From: Acidimicrobiia bacterium
GTDB lineage: Bacteria > Actinomycetota > Acidimicrobiia > Acidimicrobiales > Bin134
Assembly: GCA_022821105.1 (NCBI GenBank)
Contig: JAJEEH010000104.1
Span: 1-32,666, forward strand
DNA: 32,666 nucleotides
Reading direction: 5' to 3'
This document shows positions 16,043-23,366 of the stretch, piece by piece (position 1 is the stretch's first letter; the number at the start of each line of letters is the position of its first letter). The position numbers and the translations under genes were made by a program. Under the pieces are notes generated by a model. That model was given only the letters and a program-made list of their open reading frames with translations, was not told where the DNA came from and ran no database searches.

Positions 16043-16501
16043 CTAGCCCCCCATCAAGGGGCCCTCAGACATCGACTCGATGGTGGATTGGGCCAACACG
16101 TTGTGGTCGGGGTCCAGGGTCTCGAACAGTACGCCGGTGGGGGAGTGGAGGTTGAACAGCACGATGGCCCCATCGGGTCCGCCCCGCTCCATGTGAATTT
16201 CGCCGGAAGGGCTTTGGCTGTAGGTGCCGGCGGGCTTGATCTTGTGGACGGTCTCGCCGTTGGAACCCACATCGAACACATGGTGCTCGCCCTGGAGCAC
16301 CAGGGTGCGGGTGGCGGCCACGTGGCGGTGGAAGTGACAGTGGGAGTGGGGGGCGAAGCGCACCAGCAAGTCGAGCGTGCCGAGGTCGGCCTGGGAGCCG
16401 AGCACGGCCACGTCGAACTCGATGGGATAGTCGAACTCCGGGCCACCCTCCATATGGGTCCAGTCCACGTCACTCAGGTCGAATCGAGCCTCAAAGGTCA
16501 T
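16043..16501 (-). CDS. Cupin-domain protein
   Basis: A 152-residue small cupin. The metal-binding pattern is visible in FAPHSHCHFHRHVAATRTL (about residues 50-68), rich in His, with a second strand LVLQGEHHVFDV and a later SPSGEIHMERGG. The arrangement resembles ChrR-like cupin domains or small dioxygenase-like metal proteins. Whether it is an enzyme, a metal-dependent sensor or a storage protein is not shown. The start ATG at 16501 is 20 bp from the divergent Baeyer-Villiger monooxygenase start, so the two genes likely share a regulatory region and perhaps a pathway. The longer frame to 16678 is antisense to the monooxygenase and was rejected. Confidence 0.75.
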   Translation of the reverse strand: MTFEARFDLSDVDWTHMEGGPEFDYPIEFDVAVLGSQADLGTLDLLVRFAPHSHCHFHRHVAATRTLVLQGEHHVFDVGSNGETVHKIKPAGTYSQSPSGEIHMERGGPDGAIVLFNLHSPTGVLFETLDPDHNVLAQSTIESMSEGPLMGG

Positions 16502-16521
16502 GGGCCGTATCGTAGTGAGCC

Positions 16522-18324
16522 ATGACCGACACTCTCTCTTCCGACACCGGAATGGACTTCGACCCCAACGCTCTCCGGGAGAAGTATCGCGAGGAACGGG
16601 ACAAGCGCCTGCGGTCCGACGGCAACGACCAGTACATCGCCATGGACGGGGAGTTCTCCCGCTATCTGGACGATCCATCGCAAGCTGGCATCGTCCGGGA
16701 GCCGCTGACCGACGAGGTTGACGTGGCCATCATCGGCACGGGGTTCAGCGGGCTTCTGGCCGGGGCCCGGCTGCGCCAGATGGGGGTGGAGAGCATCCGG
16801 ATGATCGAGACCGGGGCCGAGTTCGGCGGTACCTGGTACTGGAACCAGTACCCCGGCGTGCAGTGCGACATCGAGTCGTACATCTACCTGCCCCTGCTGG
16901 AAGAGCTCGACTACATGCCCAAGGAGAAGTACTCCTACGGCCCGGAGATCCTGGAGCACTGCAAGGAGCTGGGCCGCCACTTCGACCTGTACCGCGACGT
17001 GTGCTTCGGCACCCGGGTACACGAGATGCACTGGGACGACGCCGACCACCGCTGGGTGCTGCACACCAACCACAACGACCGGATGCGGGCCCGCTTCGTG
17101 ATCATGGCCATCGGGCCGCTCAGCCGGCCCAAGCTGCCCGGCATCGCCGGCATCGACACCTATGAGGGCCACTCCTTCCACACCAGCCGGTGGGACTACG
17201 ACTACACCGGCGGCGACACCAACGGGAACCTGACCAAGCTGTCCGACAAGGTGGTCGGGGTGATCGGCACCGGCGCCACTGCGGTGCAGTGCATCCCCCA
17301 TGTGGGCGAGGCCGCTCAGCAGCTGTACGTGTTCCAGCGGACCCCGTCGTCCATCGACGTGCGAGGAAATAGTCCCACCGACCCGGAGTGGGTTATGTCG
17401 CTGGAGCCTGGCTGGCAGCAGAATCGCATCGAGAACTTCGGCAACATCGTGGCCGGCAGCATGCAGGAGGAAGACCTGGTCAGCGACGGCTGGACCGACA
17501 TCCTGCGCAACCTCACCGCGTTGGGCGAGGGTGCCCGTCTCGGCACCCCTGAGGAGATCGCCGAGGCCATGGAGATGGCCGACTTCCAGAAGATGGAGCA
17601 GATCCGCAGCCGGGTCGACGAGCTGATCGAAGACCCGTCCATCGCCGAGGCGCTCAAGCCCTACTATCGGCAGTTCTGCAAGCGGCCGTGCTTCCACGAC
17701 GACTATCTGCCCACCTTCAACCGCGACAACGTCACCCTGGTGGACACCGACGGCCAGGGCGTTGAATGCATCACCCCCCGGGGTGTAGTGGCCGGCGGCC
17801 GGGAGTACGAGCTGGACTGCATCATCTTCGCCACGGGTTTCGAGGTGGGCACTGACTACTCCCATCGGGCCAACTGCGAGATCTACGGTCGGGGCGGCGT
17901 GACGCTGAGCGAGCGGTGGGCCGACGGCATGTCCACCTTCCATGGAGTGGTCAGCCGGGACTACCCCAACCTGTTGCACATGGGCGGCATCCAGTCGGGG
18001 GTCTCACCCAACTTCACCGAGCTCTACAACGAGCAGAGCCAGCACGTGGCTTACATCGTCGAGCAGGGCCTGTCTTCTGGCGCGACCGTTGTCGAGCCCA
18101 CCGAGCAGGCCGAGGCCGACTGGGTGCGCCTCATCATGGAGTCGGCCTATCGCCGAGCCGGTTTCCTGGAGTCGTGCACCCCCGGCTACTACAACAACGA
18201 GGGCAAGCCCGACGATGGCCCCGGCTGGTTTGGCGGCACCTACGGCGGAGGCGCCCAGGAGTTCTTCAAGCTCCTCAAGGCCTGGCGCGAAGAGGGGTCC
18301 CTCGAAGGCCTTGAGCTGAGCTGA
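16522..18324 (+). CDS. Flavin-containing monooxygenase, Baeyer-Villiger type
   Basis: A 600-residue FAD/NADPH class B monooxygenase, close in layout to cyclohexanone-type Baeyer-Villiger enzymes, which insert oxygen beside a ketone to give esters or lactones. The FAD Rossmann motif is VAIIGTGFSGLLAGARL (~70-86). GGTWYWNQYPGVQCD (~107-121) is the type I BVMO-specific motif. EGHSFHTSRWDYD (~215-227) is the FxGxxxHxxxW fingerprint, with Asp where Pro is usual. VGVIGTGATAVQ (~249-260) is the NADPH Rossmann loop. There is a ~40-residue N-terminal extension. The P450 gene follows after 4 bp, so the two are almost certainly co-transcribed and probably act on the same terpenoid, steroid or alicyclic substrate (inference). 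Confidence 0.9.
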   Translation: MTDTLSSDTGMDFDPNALREKYREERDKRLRSDGNDQYIAMDGEFSRYLDDPSQAGIVREPLTDEVDVAIIGTGFSGLLAGARLRQMGVESIRMIETGAEFGGTWYWNQYPGVQCDIESYIYLPLLEELDYMPKEKYSYGPEILEHCKELGRHFDLYRDVCFGTRVHEMHWDDADHRWVLHTNHNDRMRARFVIMAIGPLSRPKLPGIAGIDTYEGHSFHTSRWDYDYTGGDTNGNLTKLSDKVVGVIGTGATAVQCIPHVGEAAQQLYVFQRTPSSIDVRGNSPTDPEWVMSLEPGWQQNRIENFGNIVAGSMQEEDLVSDGWTDILRNLTALGEGARLGTPEEIAEAMEMADFQKMEQIRSRVDELIEDPSIAEALKPYYRQFCKRPCFHDDYLPTFNRDNVTLVDTDGQGVECITPRGVVAGGREYELDCIIFATGFEVGTDYSHRANCEIYGRGGVTLSERWADGMSTFHGVVSRDYPNLLHMGGIQSGVSPNFTELYNEQSQHVAYIVEQGLSSGATVVEPTEQAEADWVRLIMESAYRRAGFLESCTPGYYNNEGKPDDGPGWFGGTYGGGAQEFFKLLKAWREEGSLEGLELS

Positions 18325-18328
18325 ACCC

Positions 18329-19504
18329 ATGGCGGTGAAATTCGCGTACCGCAGCGGCGACACCTGGGCCGAGCCGTGGGACGACTACCGCGCCCTGCGC
18401 GATGAGGATCCAGTGCATGAGGTGGGCGACGGCGAGTTCTGGGTGCTGTCCCGGTTCGATGACGTGTTTGCCGCCGCCCGCGACACCGCCACCTACTCGT
18501 CGGCCAACGGCCTGACCACTGCTCCCGACGACATGGCCAGCTTCGACGAGAAGGCCCGGCCCATCGTGATGATGGACCCGCCCGAGCACACCGCCATGCG
18601 CCGGCTGGTGAGCCGACCCATGACTCCCCGCCAGGTGGCCCCGGTGGAGGACCTGGTTCGGGAGTTCATCACCGACAAACTCGATGCGGTGGCCGACGCC
18701 GGCGACGTTGACATAATCCAGGCCCTGTTCAAGCCTTTGCCCAGCTATCTGGTGGCCCACTATCTGGGCGTCCCCCCCGAAGATCGGGTGCTGTTCGACC
18801 GCTGGACCGAGCGCATTGTGCAGGCCACCGCCGAGTCCACCGCCGCCTATGGCCAGAACCAGAGCGCGTTTCTGGAGCTGTTCGAGTACGCCACCGGGCT
18901 GATCGAGCGCCGCAAGACTGATCCCGGCGACGACCTGGTGACCGGCCTGGTTGAACAGGGCGAGGATGTGGCATCGGCCATGTGGATCGTGGGGTTCATC
19001 TTCACCATGATCACCGGGGGCAATGACACCGTCACCGGCATGCTCGGCAGTTCCACGGTGCTGCTCGACCGCCATCGGGACCAGCGCCAGATGCTCATCG
19101 ACGACGCTTCGATGATTCCCAACGCGGTGGAGGAGCTGCTGCGGCTTACCTCCCCGGTTCAAAACCTGGCCCGCACGCTGACCCGTGACGTGACCCTGCA
19201 CGGGGTCACGATTCCCGAGGGCAAGAAGGCGCTGCTCCTTTTCGCCTCGGCCAACCGGGACGAGCGGGAGTTCGGGCCCACCGCCGGGGAGCTCGACGTG
19301 AAGCGCCAGATCGACAAGATCGTCTCCCTCGGCTACGGCGCCCACCATTGCCTCGGCGCTTCGGTGGCCCGGCTCCAGTGCCGGGTGGCCCTCGAAGAGA
19401 TACTGCGGCGGTTCCCGGACTATTCGATAGACGAGGACGCCGCCCGCTTCGCCGGCGGCTGGTCCACCCGCCGCTACGAGTACCTGCCGTTCTCCACCAA
19501 CTGA
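18329..19504 (+). CDS. Cytochrome P450
   Basis: A 391-residue soluble bacterial P450, using heme-thiolate to hydroxylate a small hydrophobic substrate. The I-helix oxygen-activation motif is TGGNDTVTG. The K-helix ExxR is in AVEELLRL, and the heme loop is LGYGAHHCLGASVA with the axial Cys. The usual Phe at the loop start is Leu here, a mild departure. PPEHTAMRRLVSRPMTP is a normal B-C loop region (DPPxHxxxR). It needs a ferredoxin and reductase encoded elsewhere. It follows the BVMO gene by 4 bp and its ATG lies within a coupled stop/start region. Likely a two-step oxidation with the BVMO; family number and substrate are unknown. Confidence 0.92.
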   Translation: MAVKFAYRSGDTWAEPWDDYRALRDEDPVHEVGDGEFWVLSRFDDVFAAARDTATYSSANGLTTAPDDMASFDEKARPIVMMDPPEHTAMRRLVSRPMTPRQVAPVEDLVREFITDKLDAVADAGDVDIIQALFKPLPSYLVAHYLGVPPEDRVLFDRWTERIVQATAESTAAYGQNQSAFLELFEYATGLIERRKTDPGDDLVTGLVEQGEDVASAMWIVGFIFTMITGGNDTVTGMLGSSTVLLDRHRDQRQMLIDDASMIPNAVEELLRLTSPVQNLARTLTRDVTLHGVTIPEGKKALLLFASANRDEREFGPTAGELDVKRQIDKIVSLGYGAHHCLGASVARLQCRVALEEILRRFPDYSIDEDAARFAGGWSTRRYEYLPFSTN

Positions 19505-19513
19505 GCGCGGCGA

Positions 19514-19864
19514 CTACGAGAGCTGTTCCAGGCGCTCCATCAGTGCGTCGGGGGCGCCTACGTACTGTGACAACTCTGACGCCGGGATTGACTCGCTCCA
19601 CTGGCCGTCTTCGTCTTTTCGGAGGATGGCGGGCAGCCCGGTGGTGGAGGCGAGTTGCTCAGCGGTGACCTCGTTTCGGTGCAAGAGCTCCAACTCGACG
19701 TCTGACACCGCGCAGGCCTGCTTCCAGCTCTTGGATCCCATGGGGTTCCAGCCGTGGGTGATGTCGCACAGTGCGCACTTCCCCCGGCCCAGCAGCTTGC
19801 CGGCCACATACCGCAGCTCCCCGCCGAGTCCCCCGTCAGCGTCGTAGATGCCTAGGAACGACAC
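19514..19864 (-). CDS. Conserved small protein with a CxxC motif, function unknown
   Basis: A ~116-residue protein that begins VSFLGIYDADGGLGGEL and continues to YVAGKLLGRGKCALCDITHG, giving a CxxC-DITH motif, then NPMGSKSWKQACA with a third Cys. The CxxC suggests a thiol-redox or metal site, but no known domain is assigned with confidence. I recall similar actinobacterial sequences annotated only as hypothetical. The GTG at 19864 is proposed; a TTG two codons earlier (19870) is the alternative. It converges on the P450 gene and lies 27 bp downstream of the secreted lysozyme-like gene on the same strand. Confidence 0.65.
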   Translation of the reverse strand: MSFLGIYDADGGLGGELRYVAGKLLGRGKCALCDITHGWNPMGSKSWKQACAVSDVELELLHRNEVTAEQLASTTGLPAILRKDEDGQWSESIPASELSQYVGAPDALMERLEQLS

Positions 19865-19891
19865 GCTCAAGGGTACCGGCTAACTCTGCGT

Positions 19892-20308
19892 CTAGGGCTG
19901 GCAGGCCCACTGCGACCATGGTTCTTGGTCGGTCGAGTCCTCGAAGAACCTGATGAACTTGGCGGCTTGCAGGTTTGTAGCCGGATCGGTGAGGTCGACG
20001 GGTTGTCCGTTGTGGGAGAGGATCGACCATTCCGGGCGGCTCCAGCCGGTTAGCCAGCCCTCGTTGATCTGCATTAGCCCCACCGATTCCACTCCCCATT
20101 CCTCCATATAGCGGGTGCCGGGATTGCCCTCTGACTCACAAGCCATCACCGTGAGGACGTCGTCTACCTCATCGGCCGGGAAGATCTCAGCCACCAGGGG
20201 CCGCCACTGCTCAACATCGTGGACATCGAAGCTGTCGATTCGGCCGCCGGTGACAACGAGAGTCATGGCAAACAGGGCGAGAAAACCAAGCAAGCGAAAT
20301 GGGCGCAT
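19892..20308 (-). CDS. Secreted lysozyme-like (SLT-type transglycosylase) protein
   Basis: A 138-residue protein with an N-terminal signal peptide or anchor (MRPFRLLGFLALFAMTLVVT). It is followed by a small goose-lysozyme/transglycosylase-like core: VMACESEGNPGTR with the probable catalytic Glu, VGLMQINEGWLTGW, then DPATNLQAAKFIRFF and WSQWACQ. Such domains cleave glycan strands in the cell wall. The core is minimal, so it may be a remodelling or resuscitation-type enzyme. A Cys near the C-terminus and one in the ACESE motif could pair. It lies upstream of the CxxC protein gene on the same strand. Function is by motif resemblance only. Confidence 0.72.
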   Translation of the reverse strand: MRPFRLLGFLALFAMTLVVTGGRIDSFDVHDVEQWRPLVAEIFPADEVDDVLTVMACESEGNPGTRYMEEWGVESVGLMQINEGWLTGWSRPEWSILSHNGQPVDLTDPATNLQAAKFIRFFEDSTDQEPWSQWACQP

Positions 20309-20340
20309 TTTGGGGCTTTTGGGTGTCCAGACTGATTGGG

Positions 20341-20364
20341 GAGATTGAATTGACGATCAATCTC
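20341..20364 (-). terminator. Inverted repeat after the exporter gene
   Basis: GAGATTGA (20341-20348) and TCAATCTC (20357-20364) form a perfect 8-bp stem with an 8-nt loop. It lies directly downstream of the exporter stop and upstream of the lysozyme-like gene, both on the minus strand. There is no clear T-tract; it could be a terminator or an operator for the next gene. Confidence 0.45.
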
Positions 20365-20366
20365 GA

Positions 20367-21257
20367 TTAATCCGTTGCCCGTATGCCCGTCCCGGCCGCA
20401 GTGCCGCCGGGTCCCTTAACGGAGCGGCTGAGCAAGATAGCGGCGATCACCAGGGCGATGCCAAACAATTCTCGAGCGCTCGGCACCTGAATTAGCACGG
20501 CTATGCCCACCAGCACCGCGGTGGCCGGGAGCAGCGCCTGAAGGAGGGCAAAGCGGTGTTGGGTGATGCGCCTCATCACCAATTGGTCGATCCAGTAGGG
20601 GATCACGTTGGACAACAACCCTGTGACCAGGGCCAACAGCAGCACCAGCGGTGAATCCAGGGCTGGCCCGAGCTCTGGTGCGCCGAATCCGCTGATGGCC
20701 GCCGCACCGGCCAGCATTCCCAGGCCCAACCCGTCGACCGCGGCCGGACCACGGGCCACCCGGTGGCCGAGAACGATGTACCCGGCCCAGAACATCCCGG
20801 CCAGCAGGGCGAACCCCACCCCCCGCATGGTGCCCTCGGCCTCCACTCCGGCCAGCACGACAACCCCGCCAGCAGCCAGCAGTAGTGCAGCCCCCGAGCG
20901 CAAGGTTCGGGTGAAAGCAGCGGCCACCAGGATCGGCCCGGTGAACTCGATGGCCACCGCGTTGCCCAGCGGCAGTTCGTCGATGGCCAGGTAGAACGAC
21001 AGGTTCATAGCGGCCAGCGCTACCCCGAAGGCCGACGCCCACCCCAATTCGCTGGCTGTCCAGCGACGCCGCCAGGAGCGCCGCAGCGCGATGATCATCA
21101 CCGCCGCTCCCAGCACTCGCACCAGCGCCACACCCGATGCGCCCATCTCGTCGAACAGATGAACGGCAACCGCCGCGCCCAGATACTGCGACACCGCCCC
21201 CACCATGAACAGCGGCTCGGGGGCAACCGACTCCAATCGGGGCACTCGGACCACCAC
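20367..21257 (-). CDS. EamA/RhtA-type amino-acid or metabolite exporter
   Basis: A 296-residue integral membrane protein of the drug/metabolite transporter superfamily with about ten hydrophobic segments in two EamA repeats. The MNLSFYLAIDELPLGNAVAI and EFTGPI segments are very like the threonine/homoserine exporter RhtA. The second repeat includes LSNVIPYWIDQLVMRRI and ALLPATAVLVG. It probably exports an amino acid or a related small molecule across the inner membrane; the cargo is unknown. The GTG at 21257 is the first in frame and places PEPLFMVGAVSQYLG at the first membrane helix. It is divergent from the PPOX gene across 90 bp that contain a palindrome. Confidence 0.85.
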   Translation of the reverse strand: MVVRVPRLESVAPEPLFMVGAVSQYLGAAVAVHLFDEMGASGVALVRVLGAAVMIIALRRSWRRRWTASELGWASAFGVALAAMNLSFYLAIDELPLGNAVAIEFTGPILVAAAFTRTLRSGAALLLAAGGVVVLAGVEAEGTMRGVGFALLAGMFWAGYIVLGHRVARGPAAVDGLGLGMLAGAAAISGFGAPELGPALDSPLVLLLALVTGLLSNVIPYWIDQLVMRRITQHRFALLQALLPATAVLVGIAVLIQVPSARELFGIALVIAAILLSRSVKGPGGTAAGTGIRATD

Positions 21258-21314
21258 TGTGTTCTACCCGCCCCGCCCGCCCTGGCGCGCCTCGTCGCGA
21301 TGGCGCCTCGTCGT

Positions 21315-21329
21315 TCGCGGCGGCCGCGA
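21315..21329. promoter_or_regulatory. Palindromic operator candidate between exporter and PPOX genes
   Basis: TCGCGGC-G-GCCGCGA is a perfect 7-bp inverted repeat with a one-base centre, 18 bp before the PPOX ATG and 57 bp before the exporter GTG. Just left of it GCGCCTCGTCG is repeated (21287-21297 and 21303-21313). The compact dyad fits a dimeric repressor site. GC-rich DNA makes chance dyads common. Confidence 0.35.
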
Positions 21330-21347
21330 GGTTCGTAGAGTGCAGGT

Positions 21348-21752
21348 ATGGACGGCAAAGAGATGCGTCAGCGGGTGGGGGAGGCCCGCTCCGGTGTGCT
21401 CAGCACTGTCACTGCGGAGGGGCGGCCTCACGCCGTGCCGTGCTGTTTCGTGCTGGAAGGCGACACGGTGTATTCGGCGGTAGACGCAAAGCCCAAGTCC
21501 ACCCTGGCGCTGCGCCGCCTGGACAACCTGGCCACTAACCCCTCGGCCTGCTTGCTGGTCGACTGCTACGACGACGATTGGTCGAAGCTGTGGTGGGTCC
21601 GGGGGGACGGCACCGCCCGAGTTCTAGTCGATGGCGACGAGCGCGACCACGCCCTCGAACTGTTGGCCGCCAAATACCCCCAGTACCGAGATACCCGTCC
21701 ACCTGGTCCGGTTATCGCCATAAACATCACTGCCTGGCGCTCCTGGCCCTGA
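21348..21752 (+). CDS. PPOX-class flavin/F420-binding protein
   Basis: A 134-residue split-barrel flavin- or F420-binding protein of the pyridoxamine-phosphate-oxidase superfamily. The family is recognisable from RSGVLSTVTAEGRPHAVPCC and its FVLEGD extension, YSAVDAKPKSTLALRRLDNL, and LLVDCYDDDWSKLWWVRGDG. These resemble the TIGR03668-type, Rv0121-like F420-dependent PPOX group of actinobacteria. Members reduce or oxidise small substrates using F420, F420H2 or FMN. The start ATG at 21348 follows AGG. It is divergent from the exporter gene and converges on the FAD oxidoreductase. The actual cofactor and substrate are inferred from family only. Confidence 0.85.
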   Translation: MDGKEMRQRVGEARSGVLSTVTAEGRPHAVPCCFVLEGDTVYSAVDAKPKSTLALRRLDNLATNPSACLLVDCYDDDWSKLWWVRGDGTARVLVDGDERDHALELLAAKYPQYRDTRPPGPVIAINITAWRSWP

Positions 21753-21770
21753 GCGACTGTAAGCCAGGAC

Positions 21771-23207
21771 CTACTGGGGTGTTTCAGCCGCGGCGTTGCG
21801 GCCGGCGACTCGGCCGAAGGCTAGGGCGTCGCCGATGTGGAAGCCGCCGTCTTTGCATCGGCTGTAGGTGGAGCTGACGGTGCCGGCGGCGTAAAGGCGG
21901 CCGATGGTCTCGCCGAAGGGGTCGAGCACTTGGGCCTTCTCGTTGCGGCGAGGGCCGCCGTTGGTCCAGCCCAGCAGCGGGGCGGAGGTGAAGCCGTAGT
22001 AGGGGGGTGTGGCCAGAGGTGCCAGGGTGGCCGCGGGCCGGCCCAGCGGATCGTTGCCGGCCTCGCAGACCTCGTTCCATGAGGCCACCGCCGCCTCCAG
22101 CCCATCGGGGTCGATGCCGAGGGTCTCAGCCAGTTCGGCGGGGGTGTCGGCTTGTTTGATCCACCCCTTCTCGATCTCGGCGGAGTTGTCGGCGCTCCAC
22201 TCGTAGCCCTCCATGAGCAGGTTCCACCCCACGGGCAGGATCTCCCGGGGCGGGGAGATGGGCCCGGCCTGACGGGTGGTCTCGTCGAAGATCACATGCA
22301 GTGGTCGGCGTTGGAACAGCTCGTAGTCGCCATCTATCAGCGCGTGACCGTGGCCTTGGGGCGGGATCTCATTGTGGGACCGACGGCCGTCATTGCCCAC
22401 GCAGATGAACCCCATCGAATAGATGAACATCACGTACATCCCGGCCTCGAAGCCGTCGGCGGCGAAACCAAGGGCGGCCATCATGTTGTCCATGTGCCAC
22501 AGATCGGCCCCCACTTTCTGGGCCATCTTGATGCCGTCGCCGGTGCCTGCCGGCGAGCCCCACACGGGAGAGCCGGGAAGCTGCAAGTAGTCGCGCACCA
22601 TGTCGGGGTTGTTCTCGAAGCCGCCCGTGGCCAGCACCACGCCTCGGCGGGCGCCCACCCGCAGCGGCTGGCCGCCCGAGGTGGCCGCCACGCCAACCAC
22701 TGCGCCGTCGGCGTCGGTCGCCAGTTCGTTGGCCGGCGTGTCCAACAACACCTCCACGCCCTTGTCCCGCACCGCAGCAGAAAGGGCCTTCCACAGGAGC
22801 TGCTGGCCCATCTCGCCGTTCACCCCTAGGTAGCCGCCATAGAACTCAGCCCCGGGCAACTCGGGATATTCGGGCTTGTAGTCGGCGTGGACGCCCGGTG
22901 TCACCCCCAGTCCTTCCAGCCACTCGGTGTTCTTGTAGGTCTCGTCGGCCCACACCTGCACGATCTCCTCAGGCAGCGTGTAGGGCCCGCATAGGGACCG
23001 CAGGTAGGTGGCCATTCCGTCGCGGTCCAAGCTGTTGTACCAGATCCCCCCCGAAATCCGGGTATTGCCCCCCTCACGCCCCTCGGGCATCTTCTCCAGC
23101 AGAATTACTGACGCCCCCGCATCAGCCGCCGCAATGGCCGCAGCACACCCCGCCGCGCCCATCCCCAAAACAACCACATCAGCCTGCCGGTCCCACTGCT
23201 CACTCAT
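21771..23207 (-). CDS. FAD-binding oxidoreductase (fumarate reductase/ketosteroid dehydrogenase-like)
   Basis: A ~478-residue flavoprotein of the FAD_binding_2 superfamily that includes fumarate reductase flavoproteins and 3-ketosteroid delta1-dehydrogenases. The FAD Rossmann loop is VVLGMGAAGCAAAIAAADAG (about 13-32). GGNTRISGGIWYN (about 47-59) is the second FAD motif. GVVLATGGFENNPDM (about 190) and a C-terminal GRLYAAGTVSSTYSRC plus GDALAFGRVAGRNAA complete the FAD fold. It could dehydrogenate a steroid- or enone-like substrate, which would fit the P450/BVMO neighbourhood, but no residue shown here decides it. Start ATG 23207 is proposed; ATG 23225 is six codons longer. The gene follows the amidohydrolase gene on the same strand. 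Confidence 0.85.
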   Translation of the reverse strand: MSEQWDRQADVVVLGMGAAGCAAAIAAADAGASVILLEKMPEGREGGNTRISGGIWYNSLDRDGMATYLRSLCGPYTLPEEIVQVWADETYKNTEWLEGLGVTPGVHADYKPEYPELPGAEFYGGYLGVNGEMGQQLLWKALSAAVRDKGVEVLLDTPANELATDADGAVVGVAATSGGQPLRVGARRGVVLATGGFENNPDMVRDYLQLPGSPVWGSPAGTGDGIKMAQKVGADLWHMDNMMAALGFAADGFEAGMYVMFIYSMGFICVGNDGRRSHNEIPPQGHGHALIDGDYELFQRRPLHVIFDETTRQAGPISPPREILPVGWNLLMEGYEWSADNSAEIEKGWIKQADTPAELAETLGIDPDGLEAAVASWNEVCEAGNDPLGRPAATLAPLATPPYYGFTSAPLLGWTNGGPRRNEKAQVLDPFGETIGRLYAAGTVSSTYSRCKDGGFHIGDALAFGRVAGRNAAAETPQ

Positions 23208-23292
23208 GCCGACATTGTGGCCCATTCACATTCCAATCCGAGAGGCGCACGAGGATTTCGGGAACGGTGAGAGGGCGGTGGGTGGCGCCGCA

Positions 23293-23325
23293 GGCGGACC
23301 TGGCCGCTCCGACGGCCAGGCCGCC
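23293..23325 (-). terminator. Long GC hairpin downstream of the amidohydrolase gene
   Basis: GGCGG-A-CCTGGCCG (23293-23306) pairs with CGGCCAGG-CCGCC (23313-23325) around a 6-nt loop, giving a 13-bp stem with a single bulged A. It lies in the 159-bp gap between the amidohydrolase stop and the FAD oxidoreductase start. There is no T-tract. It probably serves as a U-less terminator or an RNA-stability element. Confidence 0.5.
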
Positions 23326-23366
23326 GTAGGTGACAGGACCCGCCGCCCGGAGGATGGTGGTCGGCC

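Noticed and set aside
16498-17979. 493-codon frame opposite the Baeyer-Villiger monooxygenase
   Set aside because: Antisense of a well-supported gene; composition typical of shadows.
21771-23207. Naming the FAD protein as 3-ketosteroid delta1-dehydrogenase
   Set aside because: Only superfamily motifs are visible; catalytic residues specific to that enzyme could not be confirmed.
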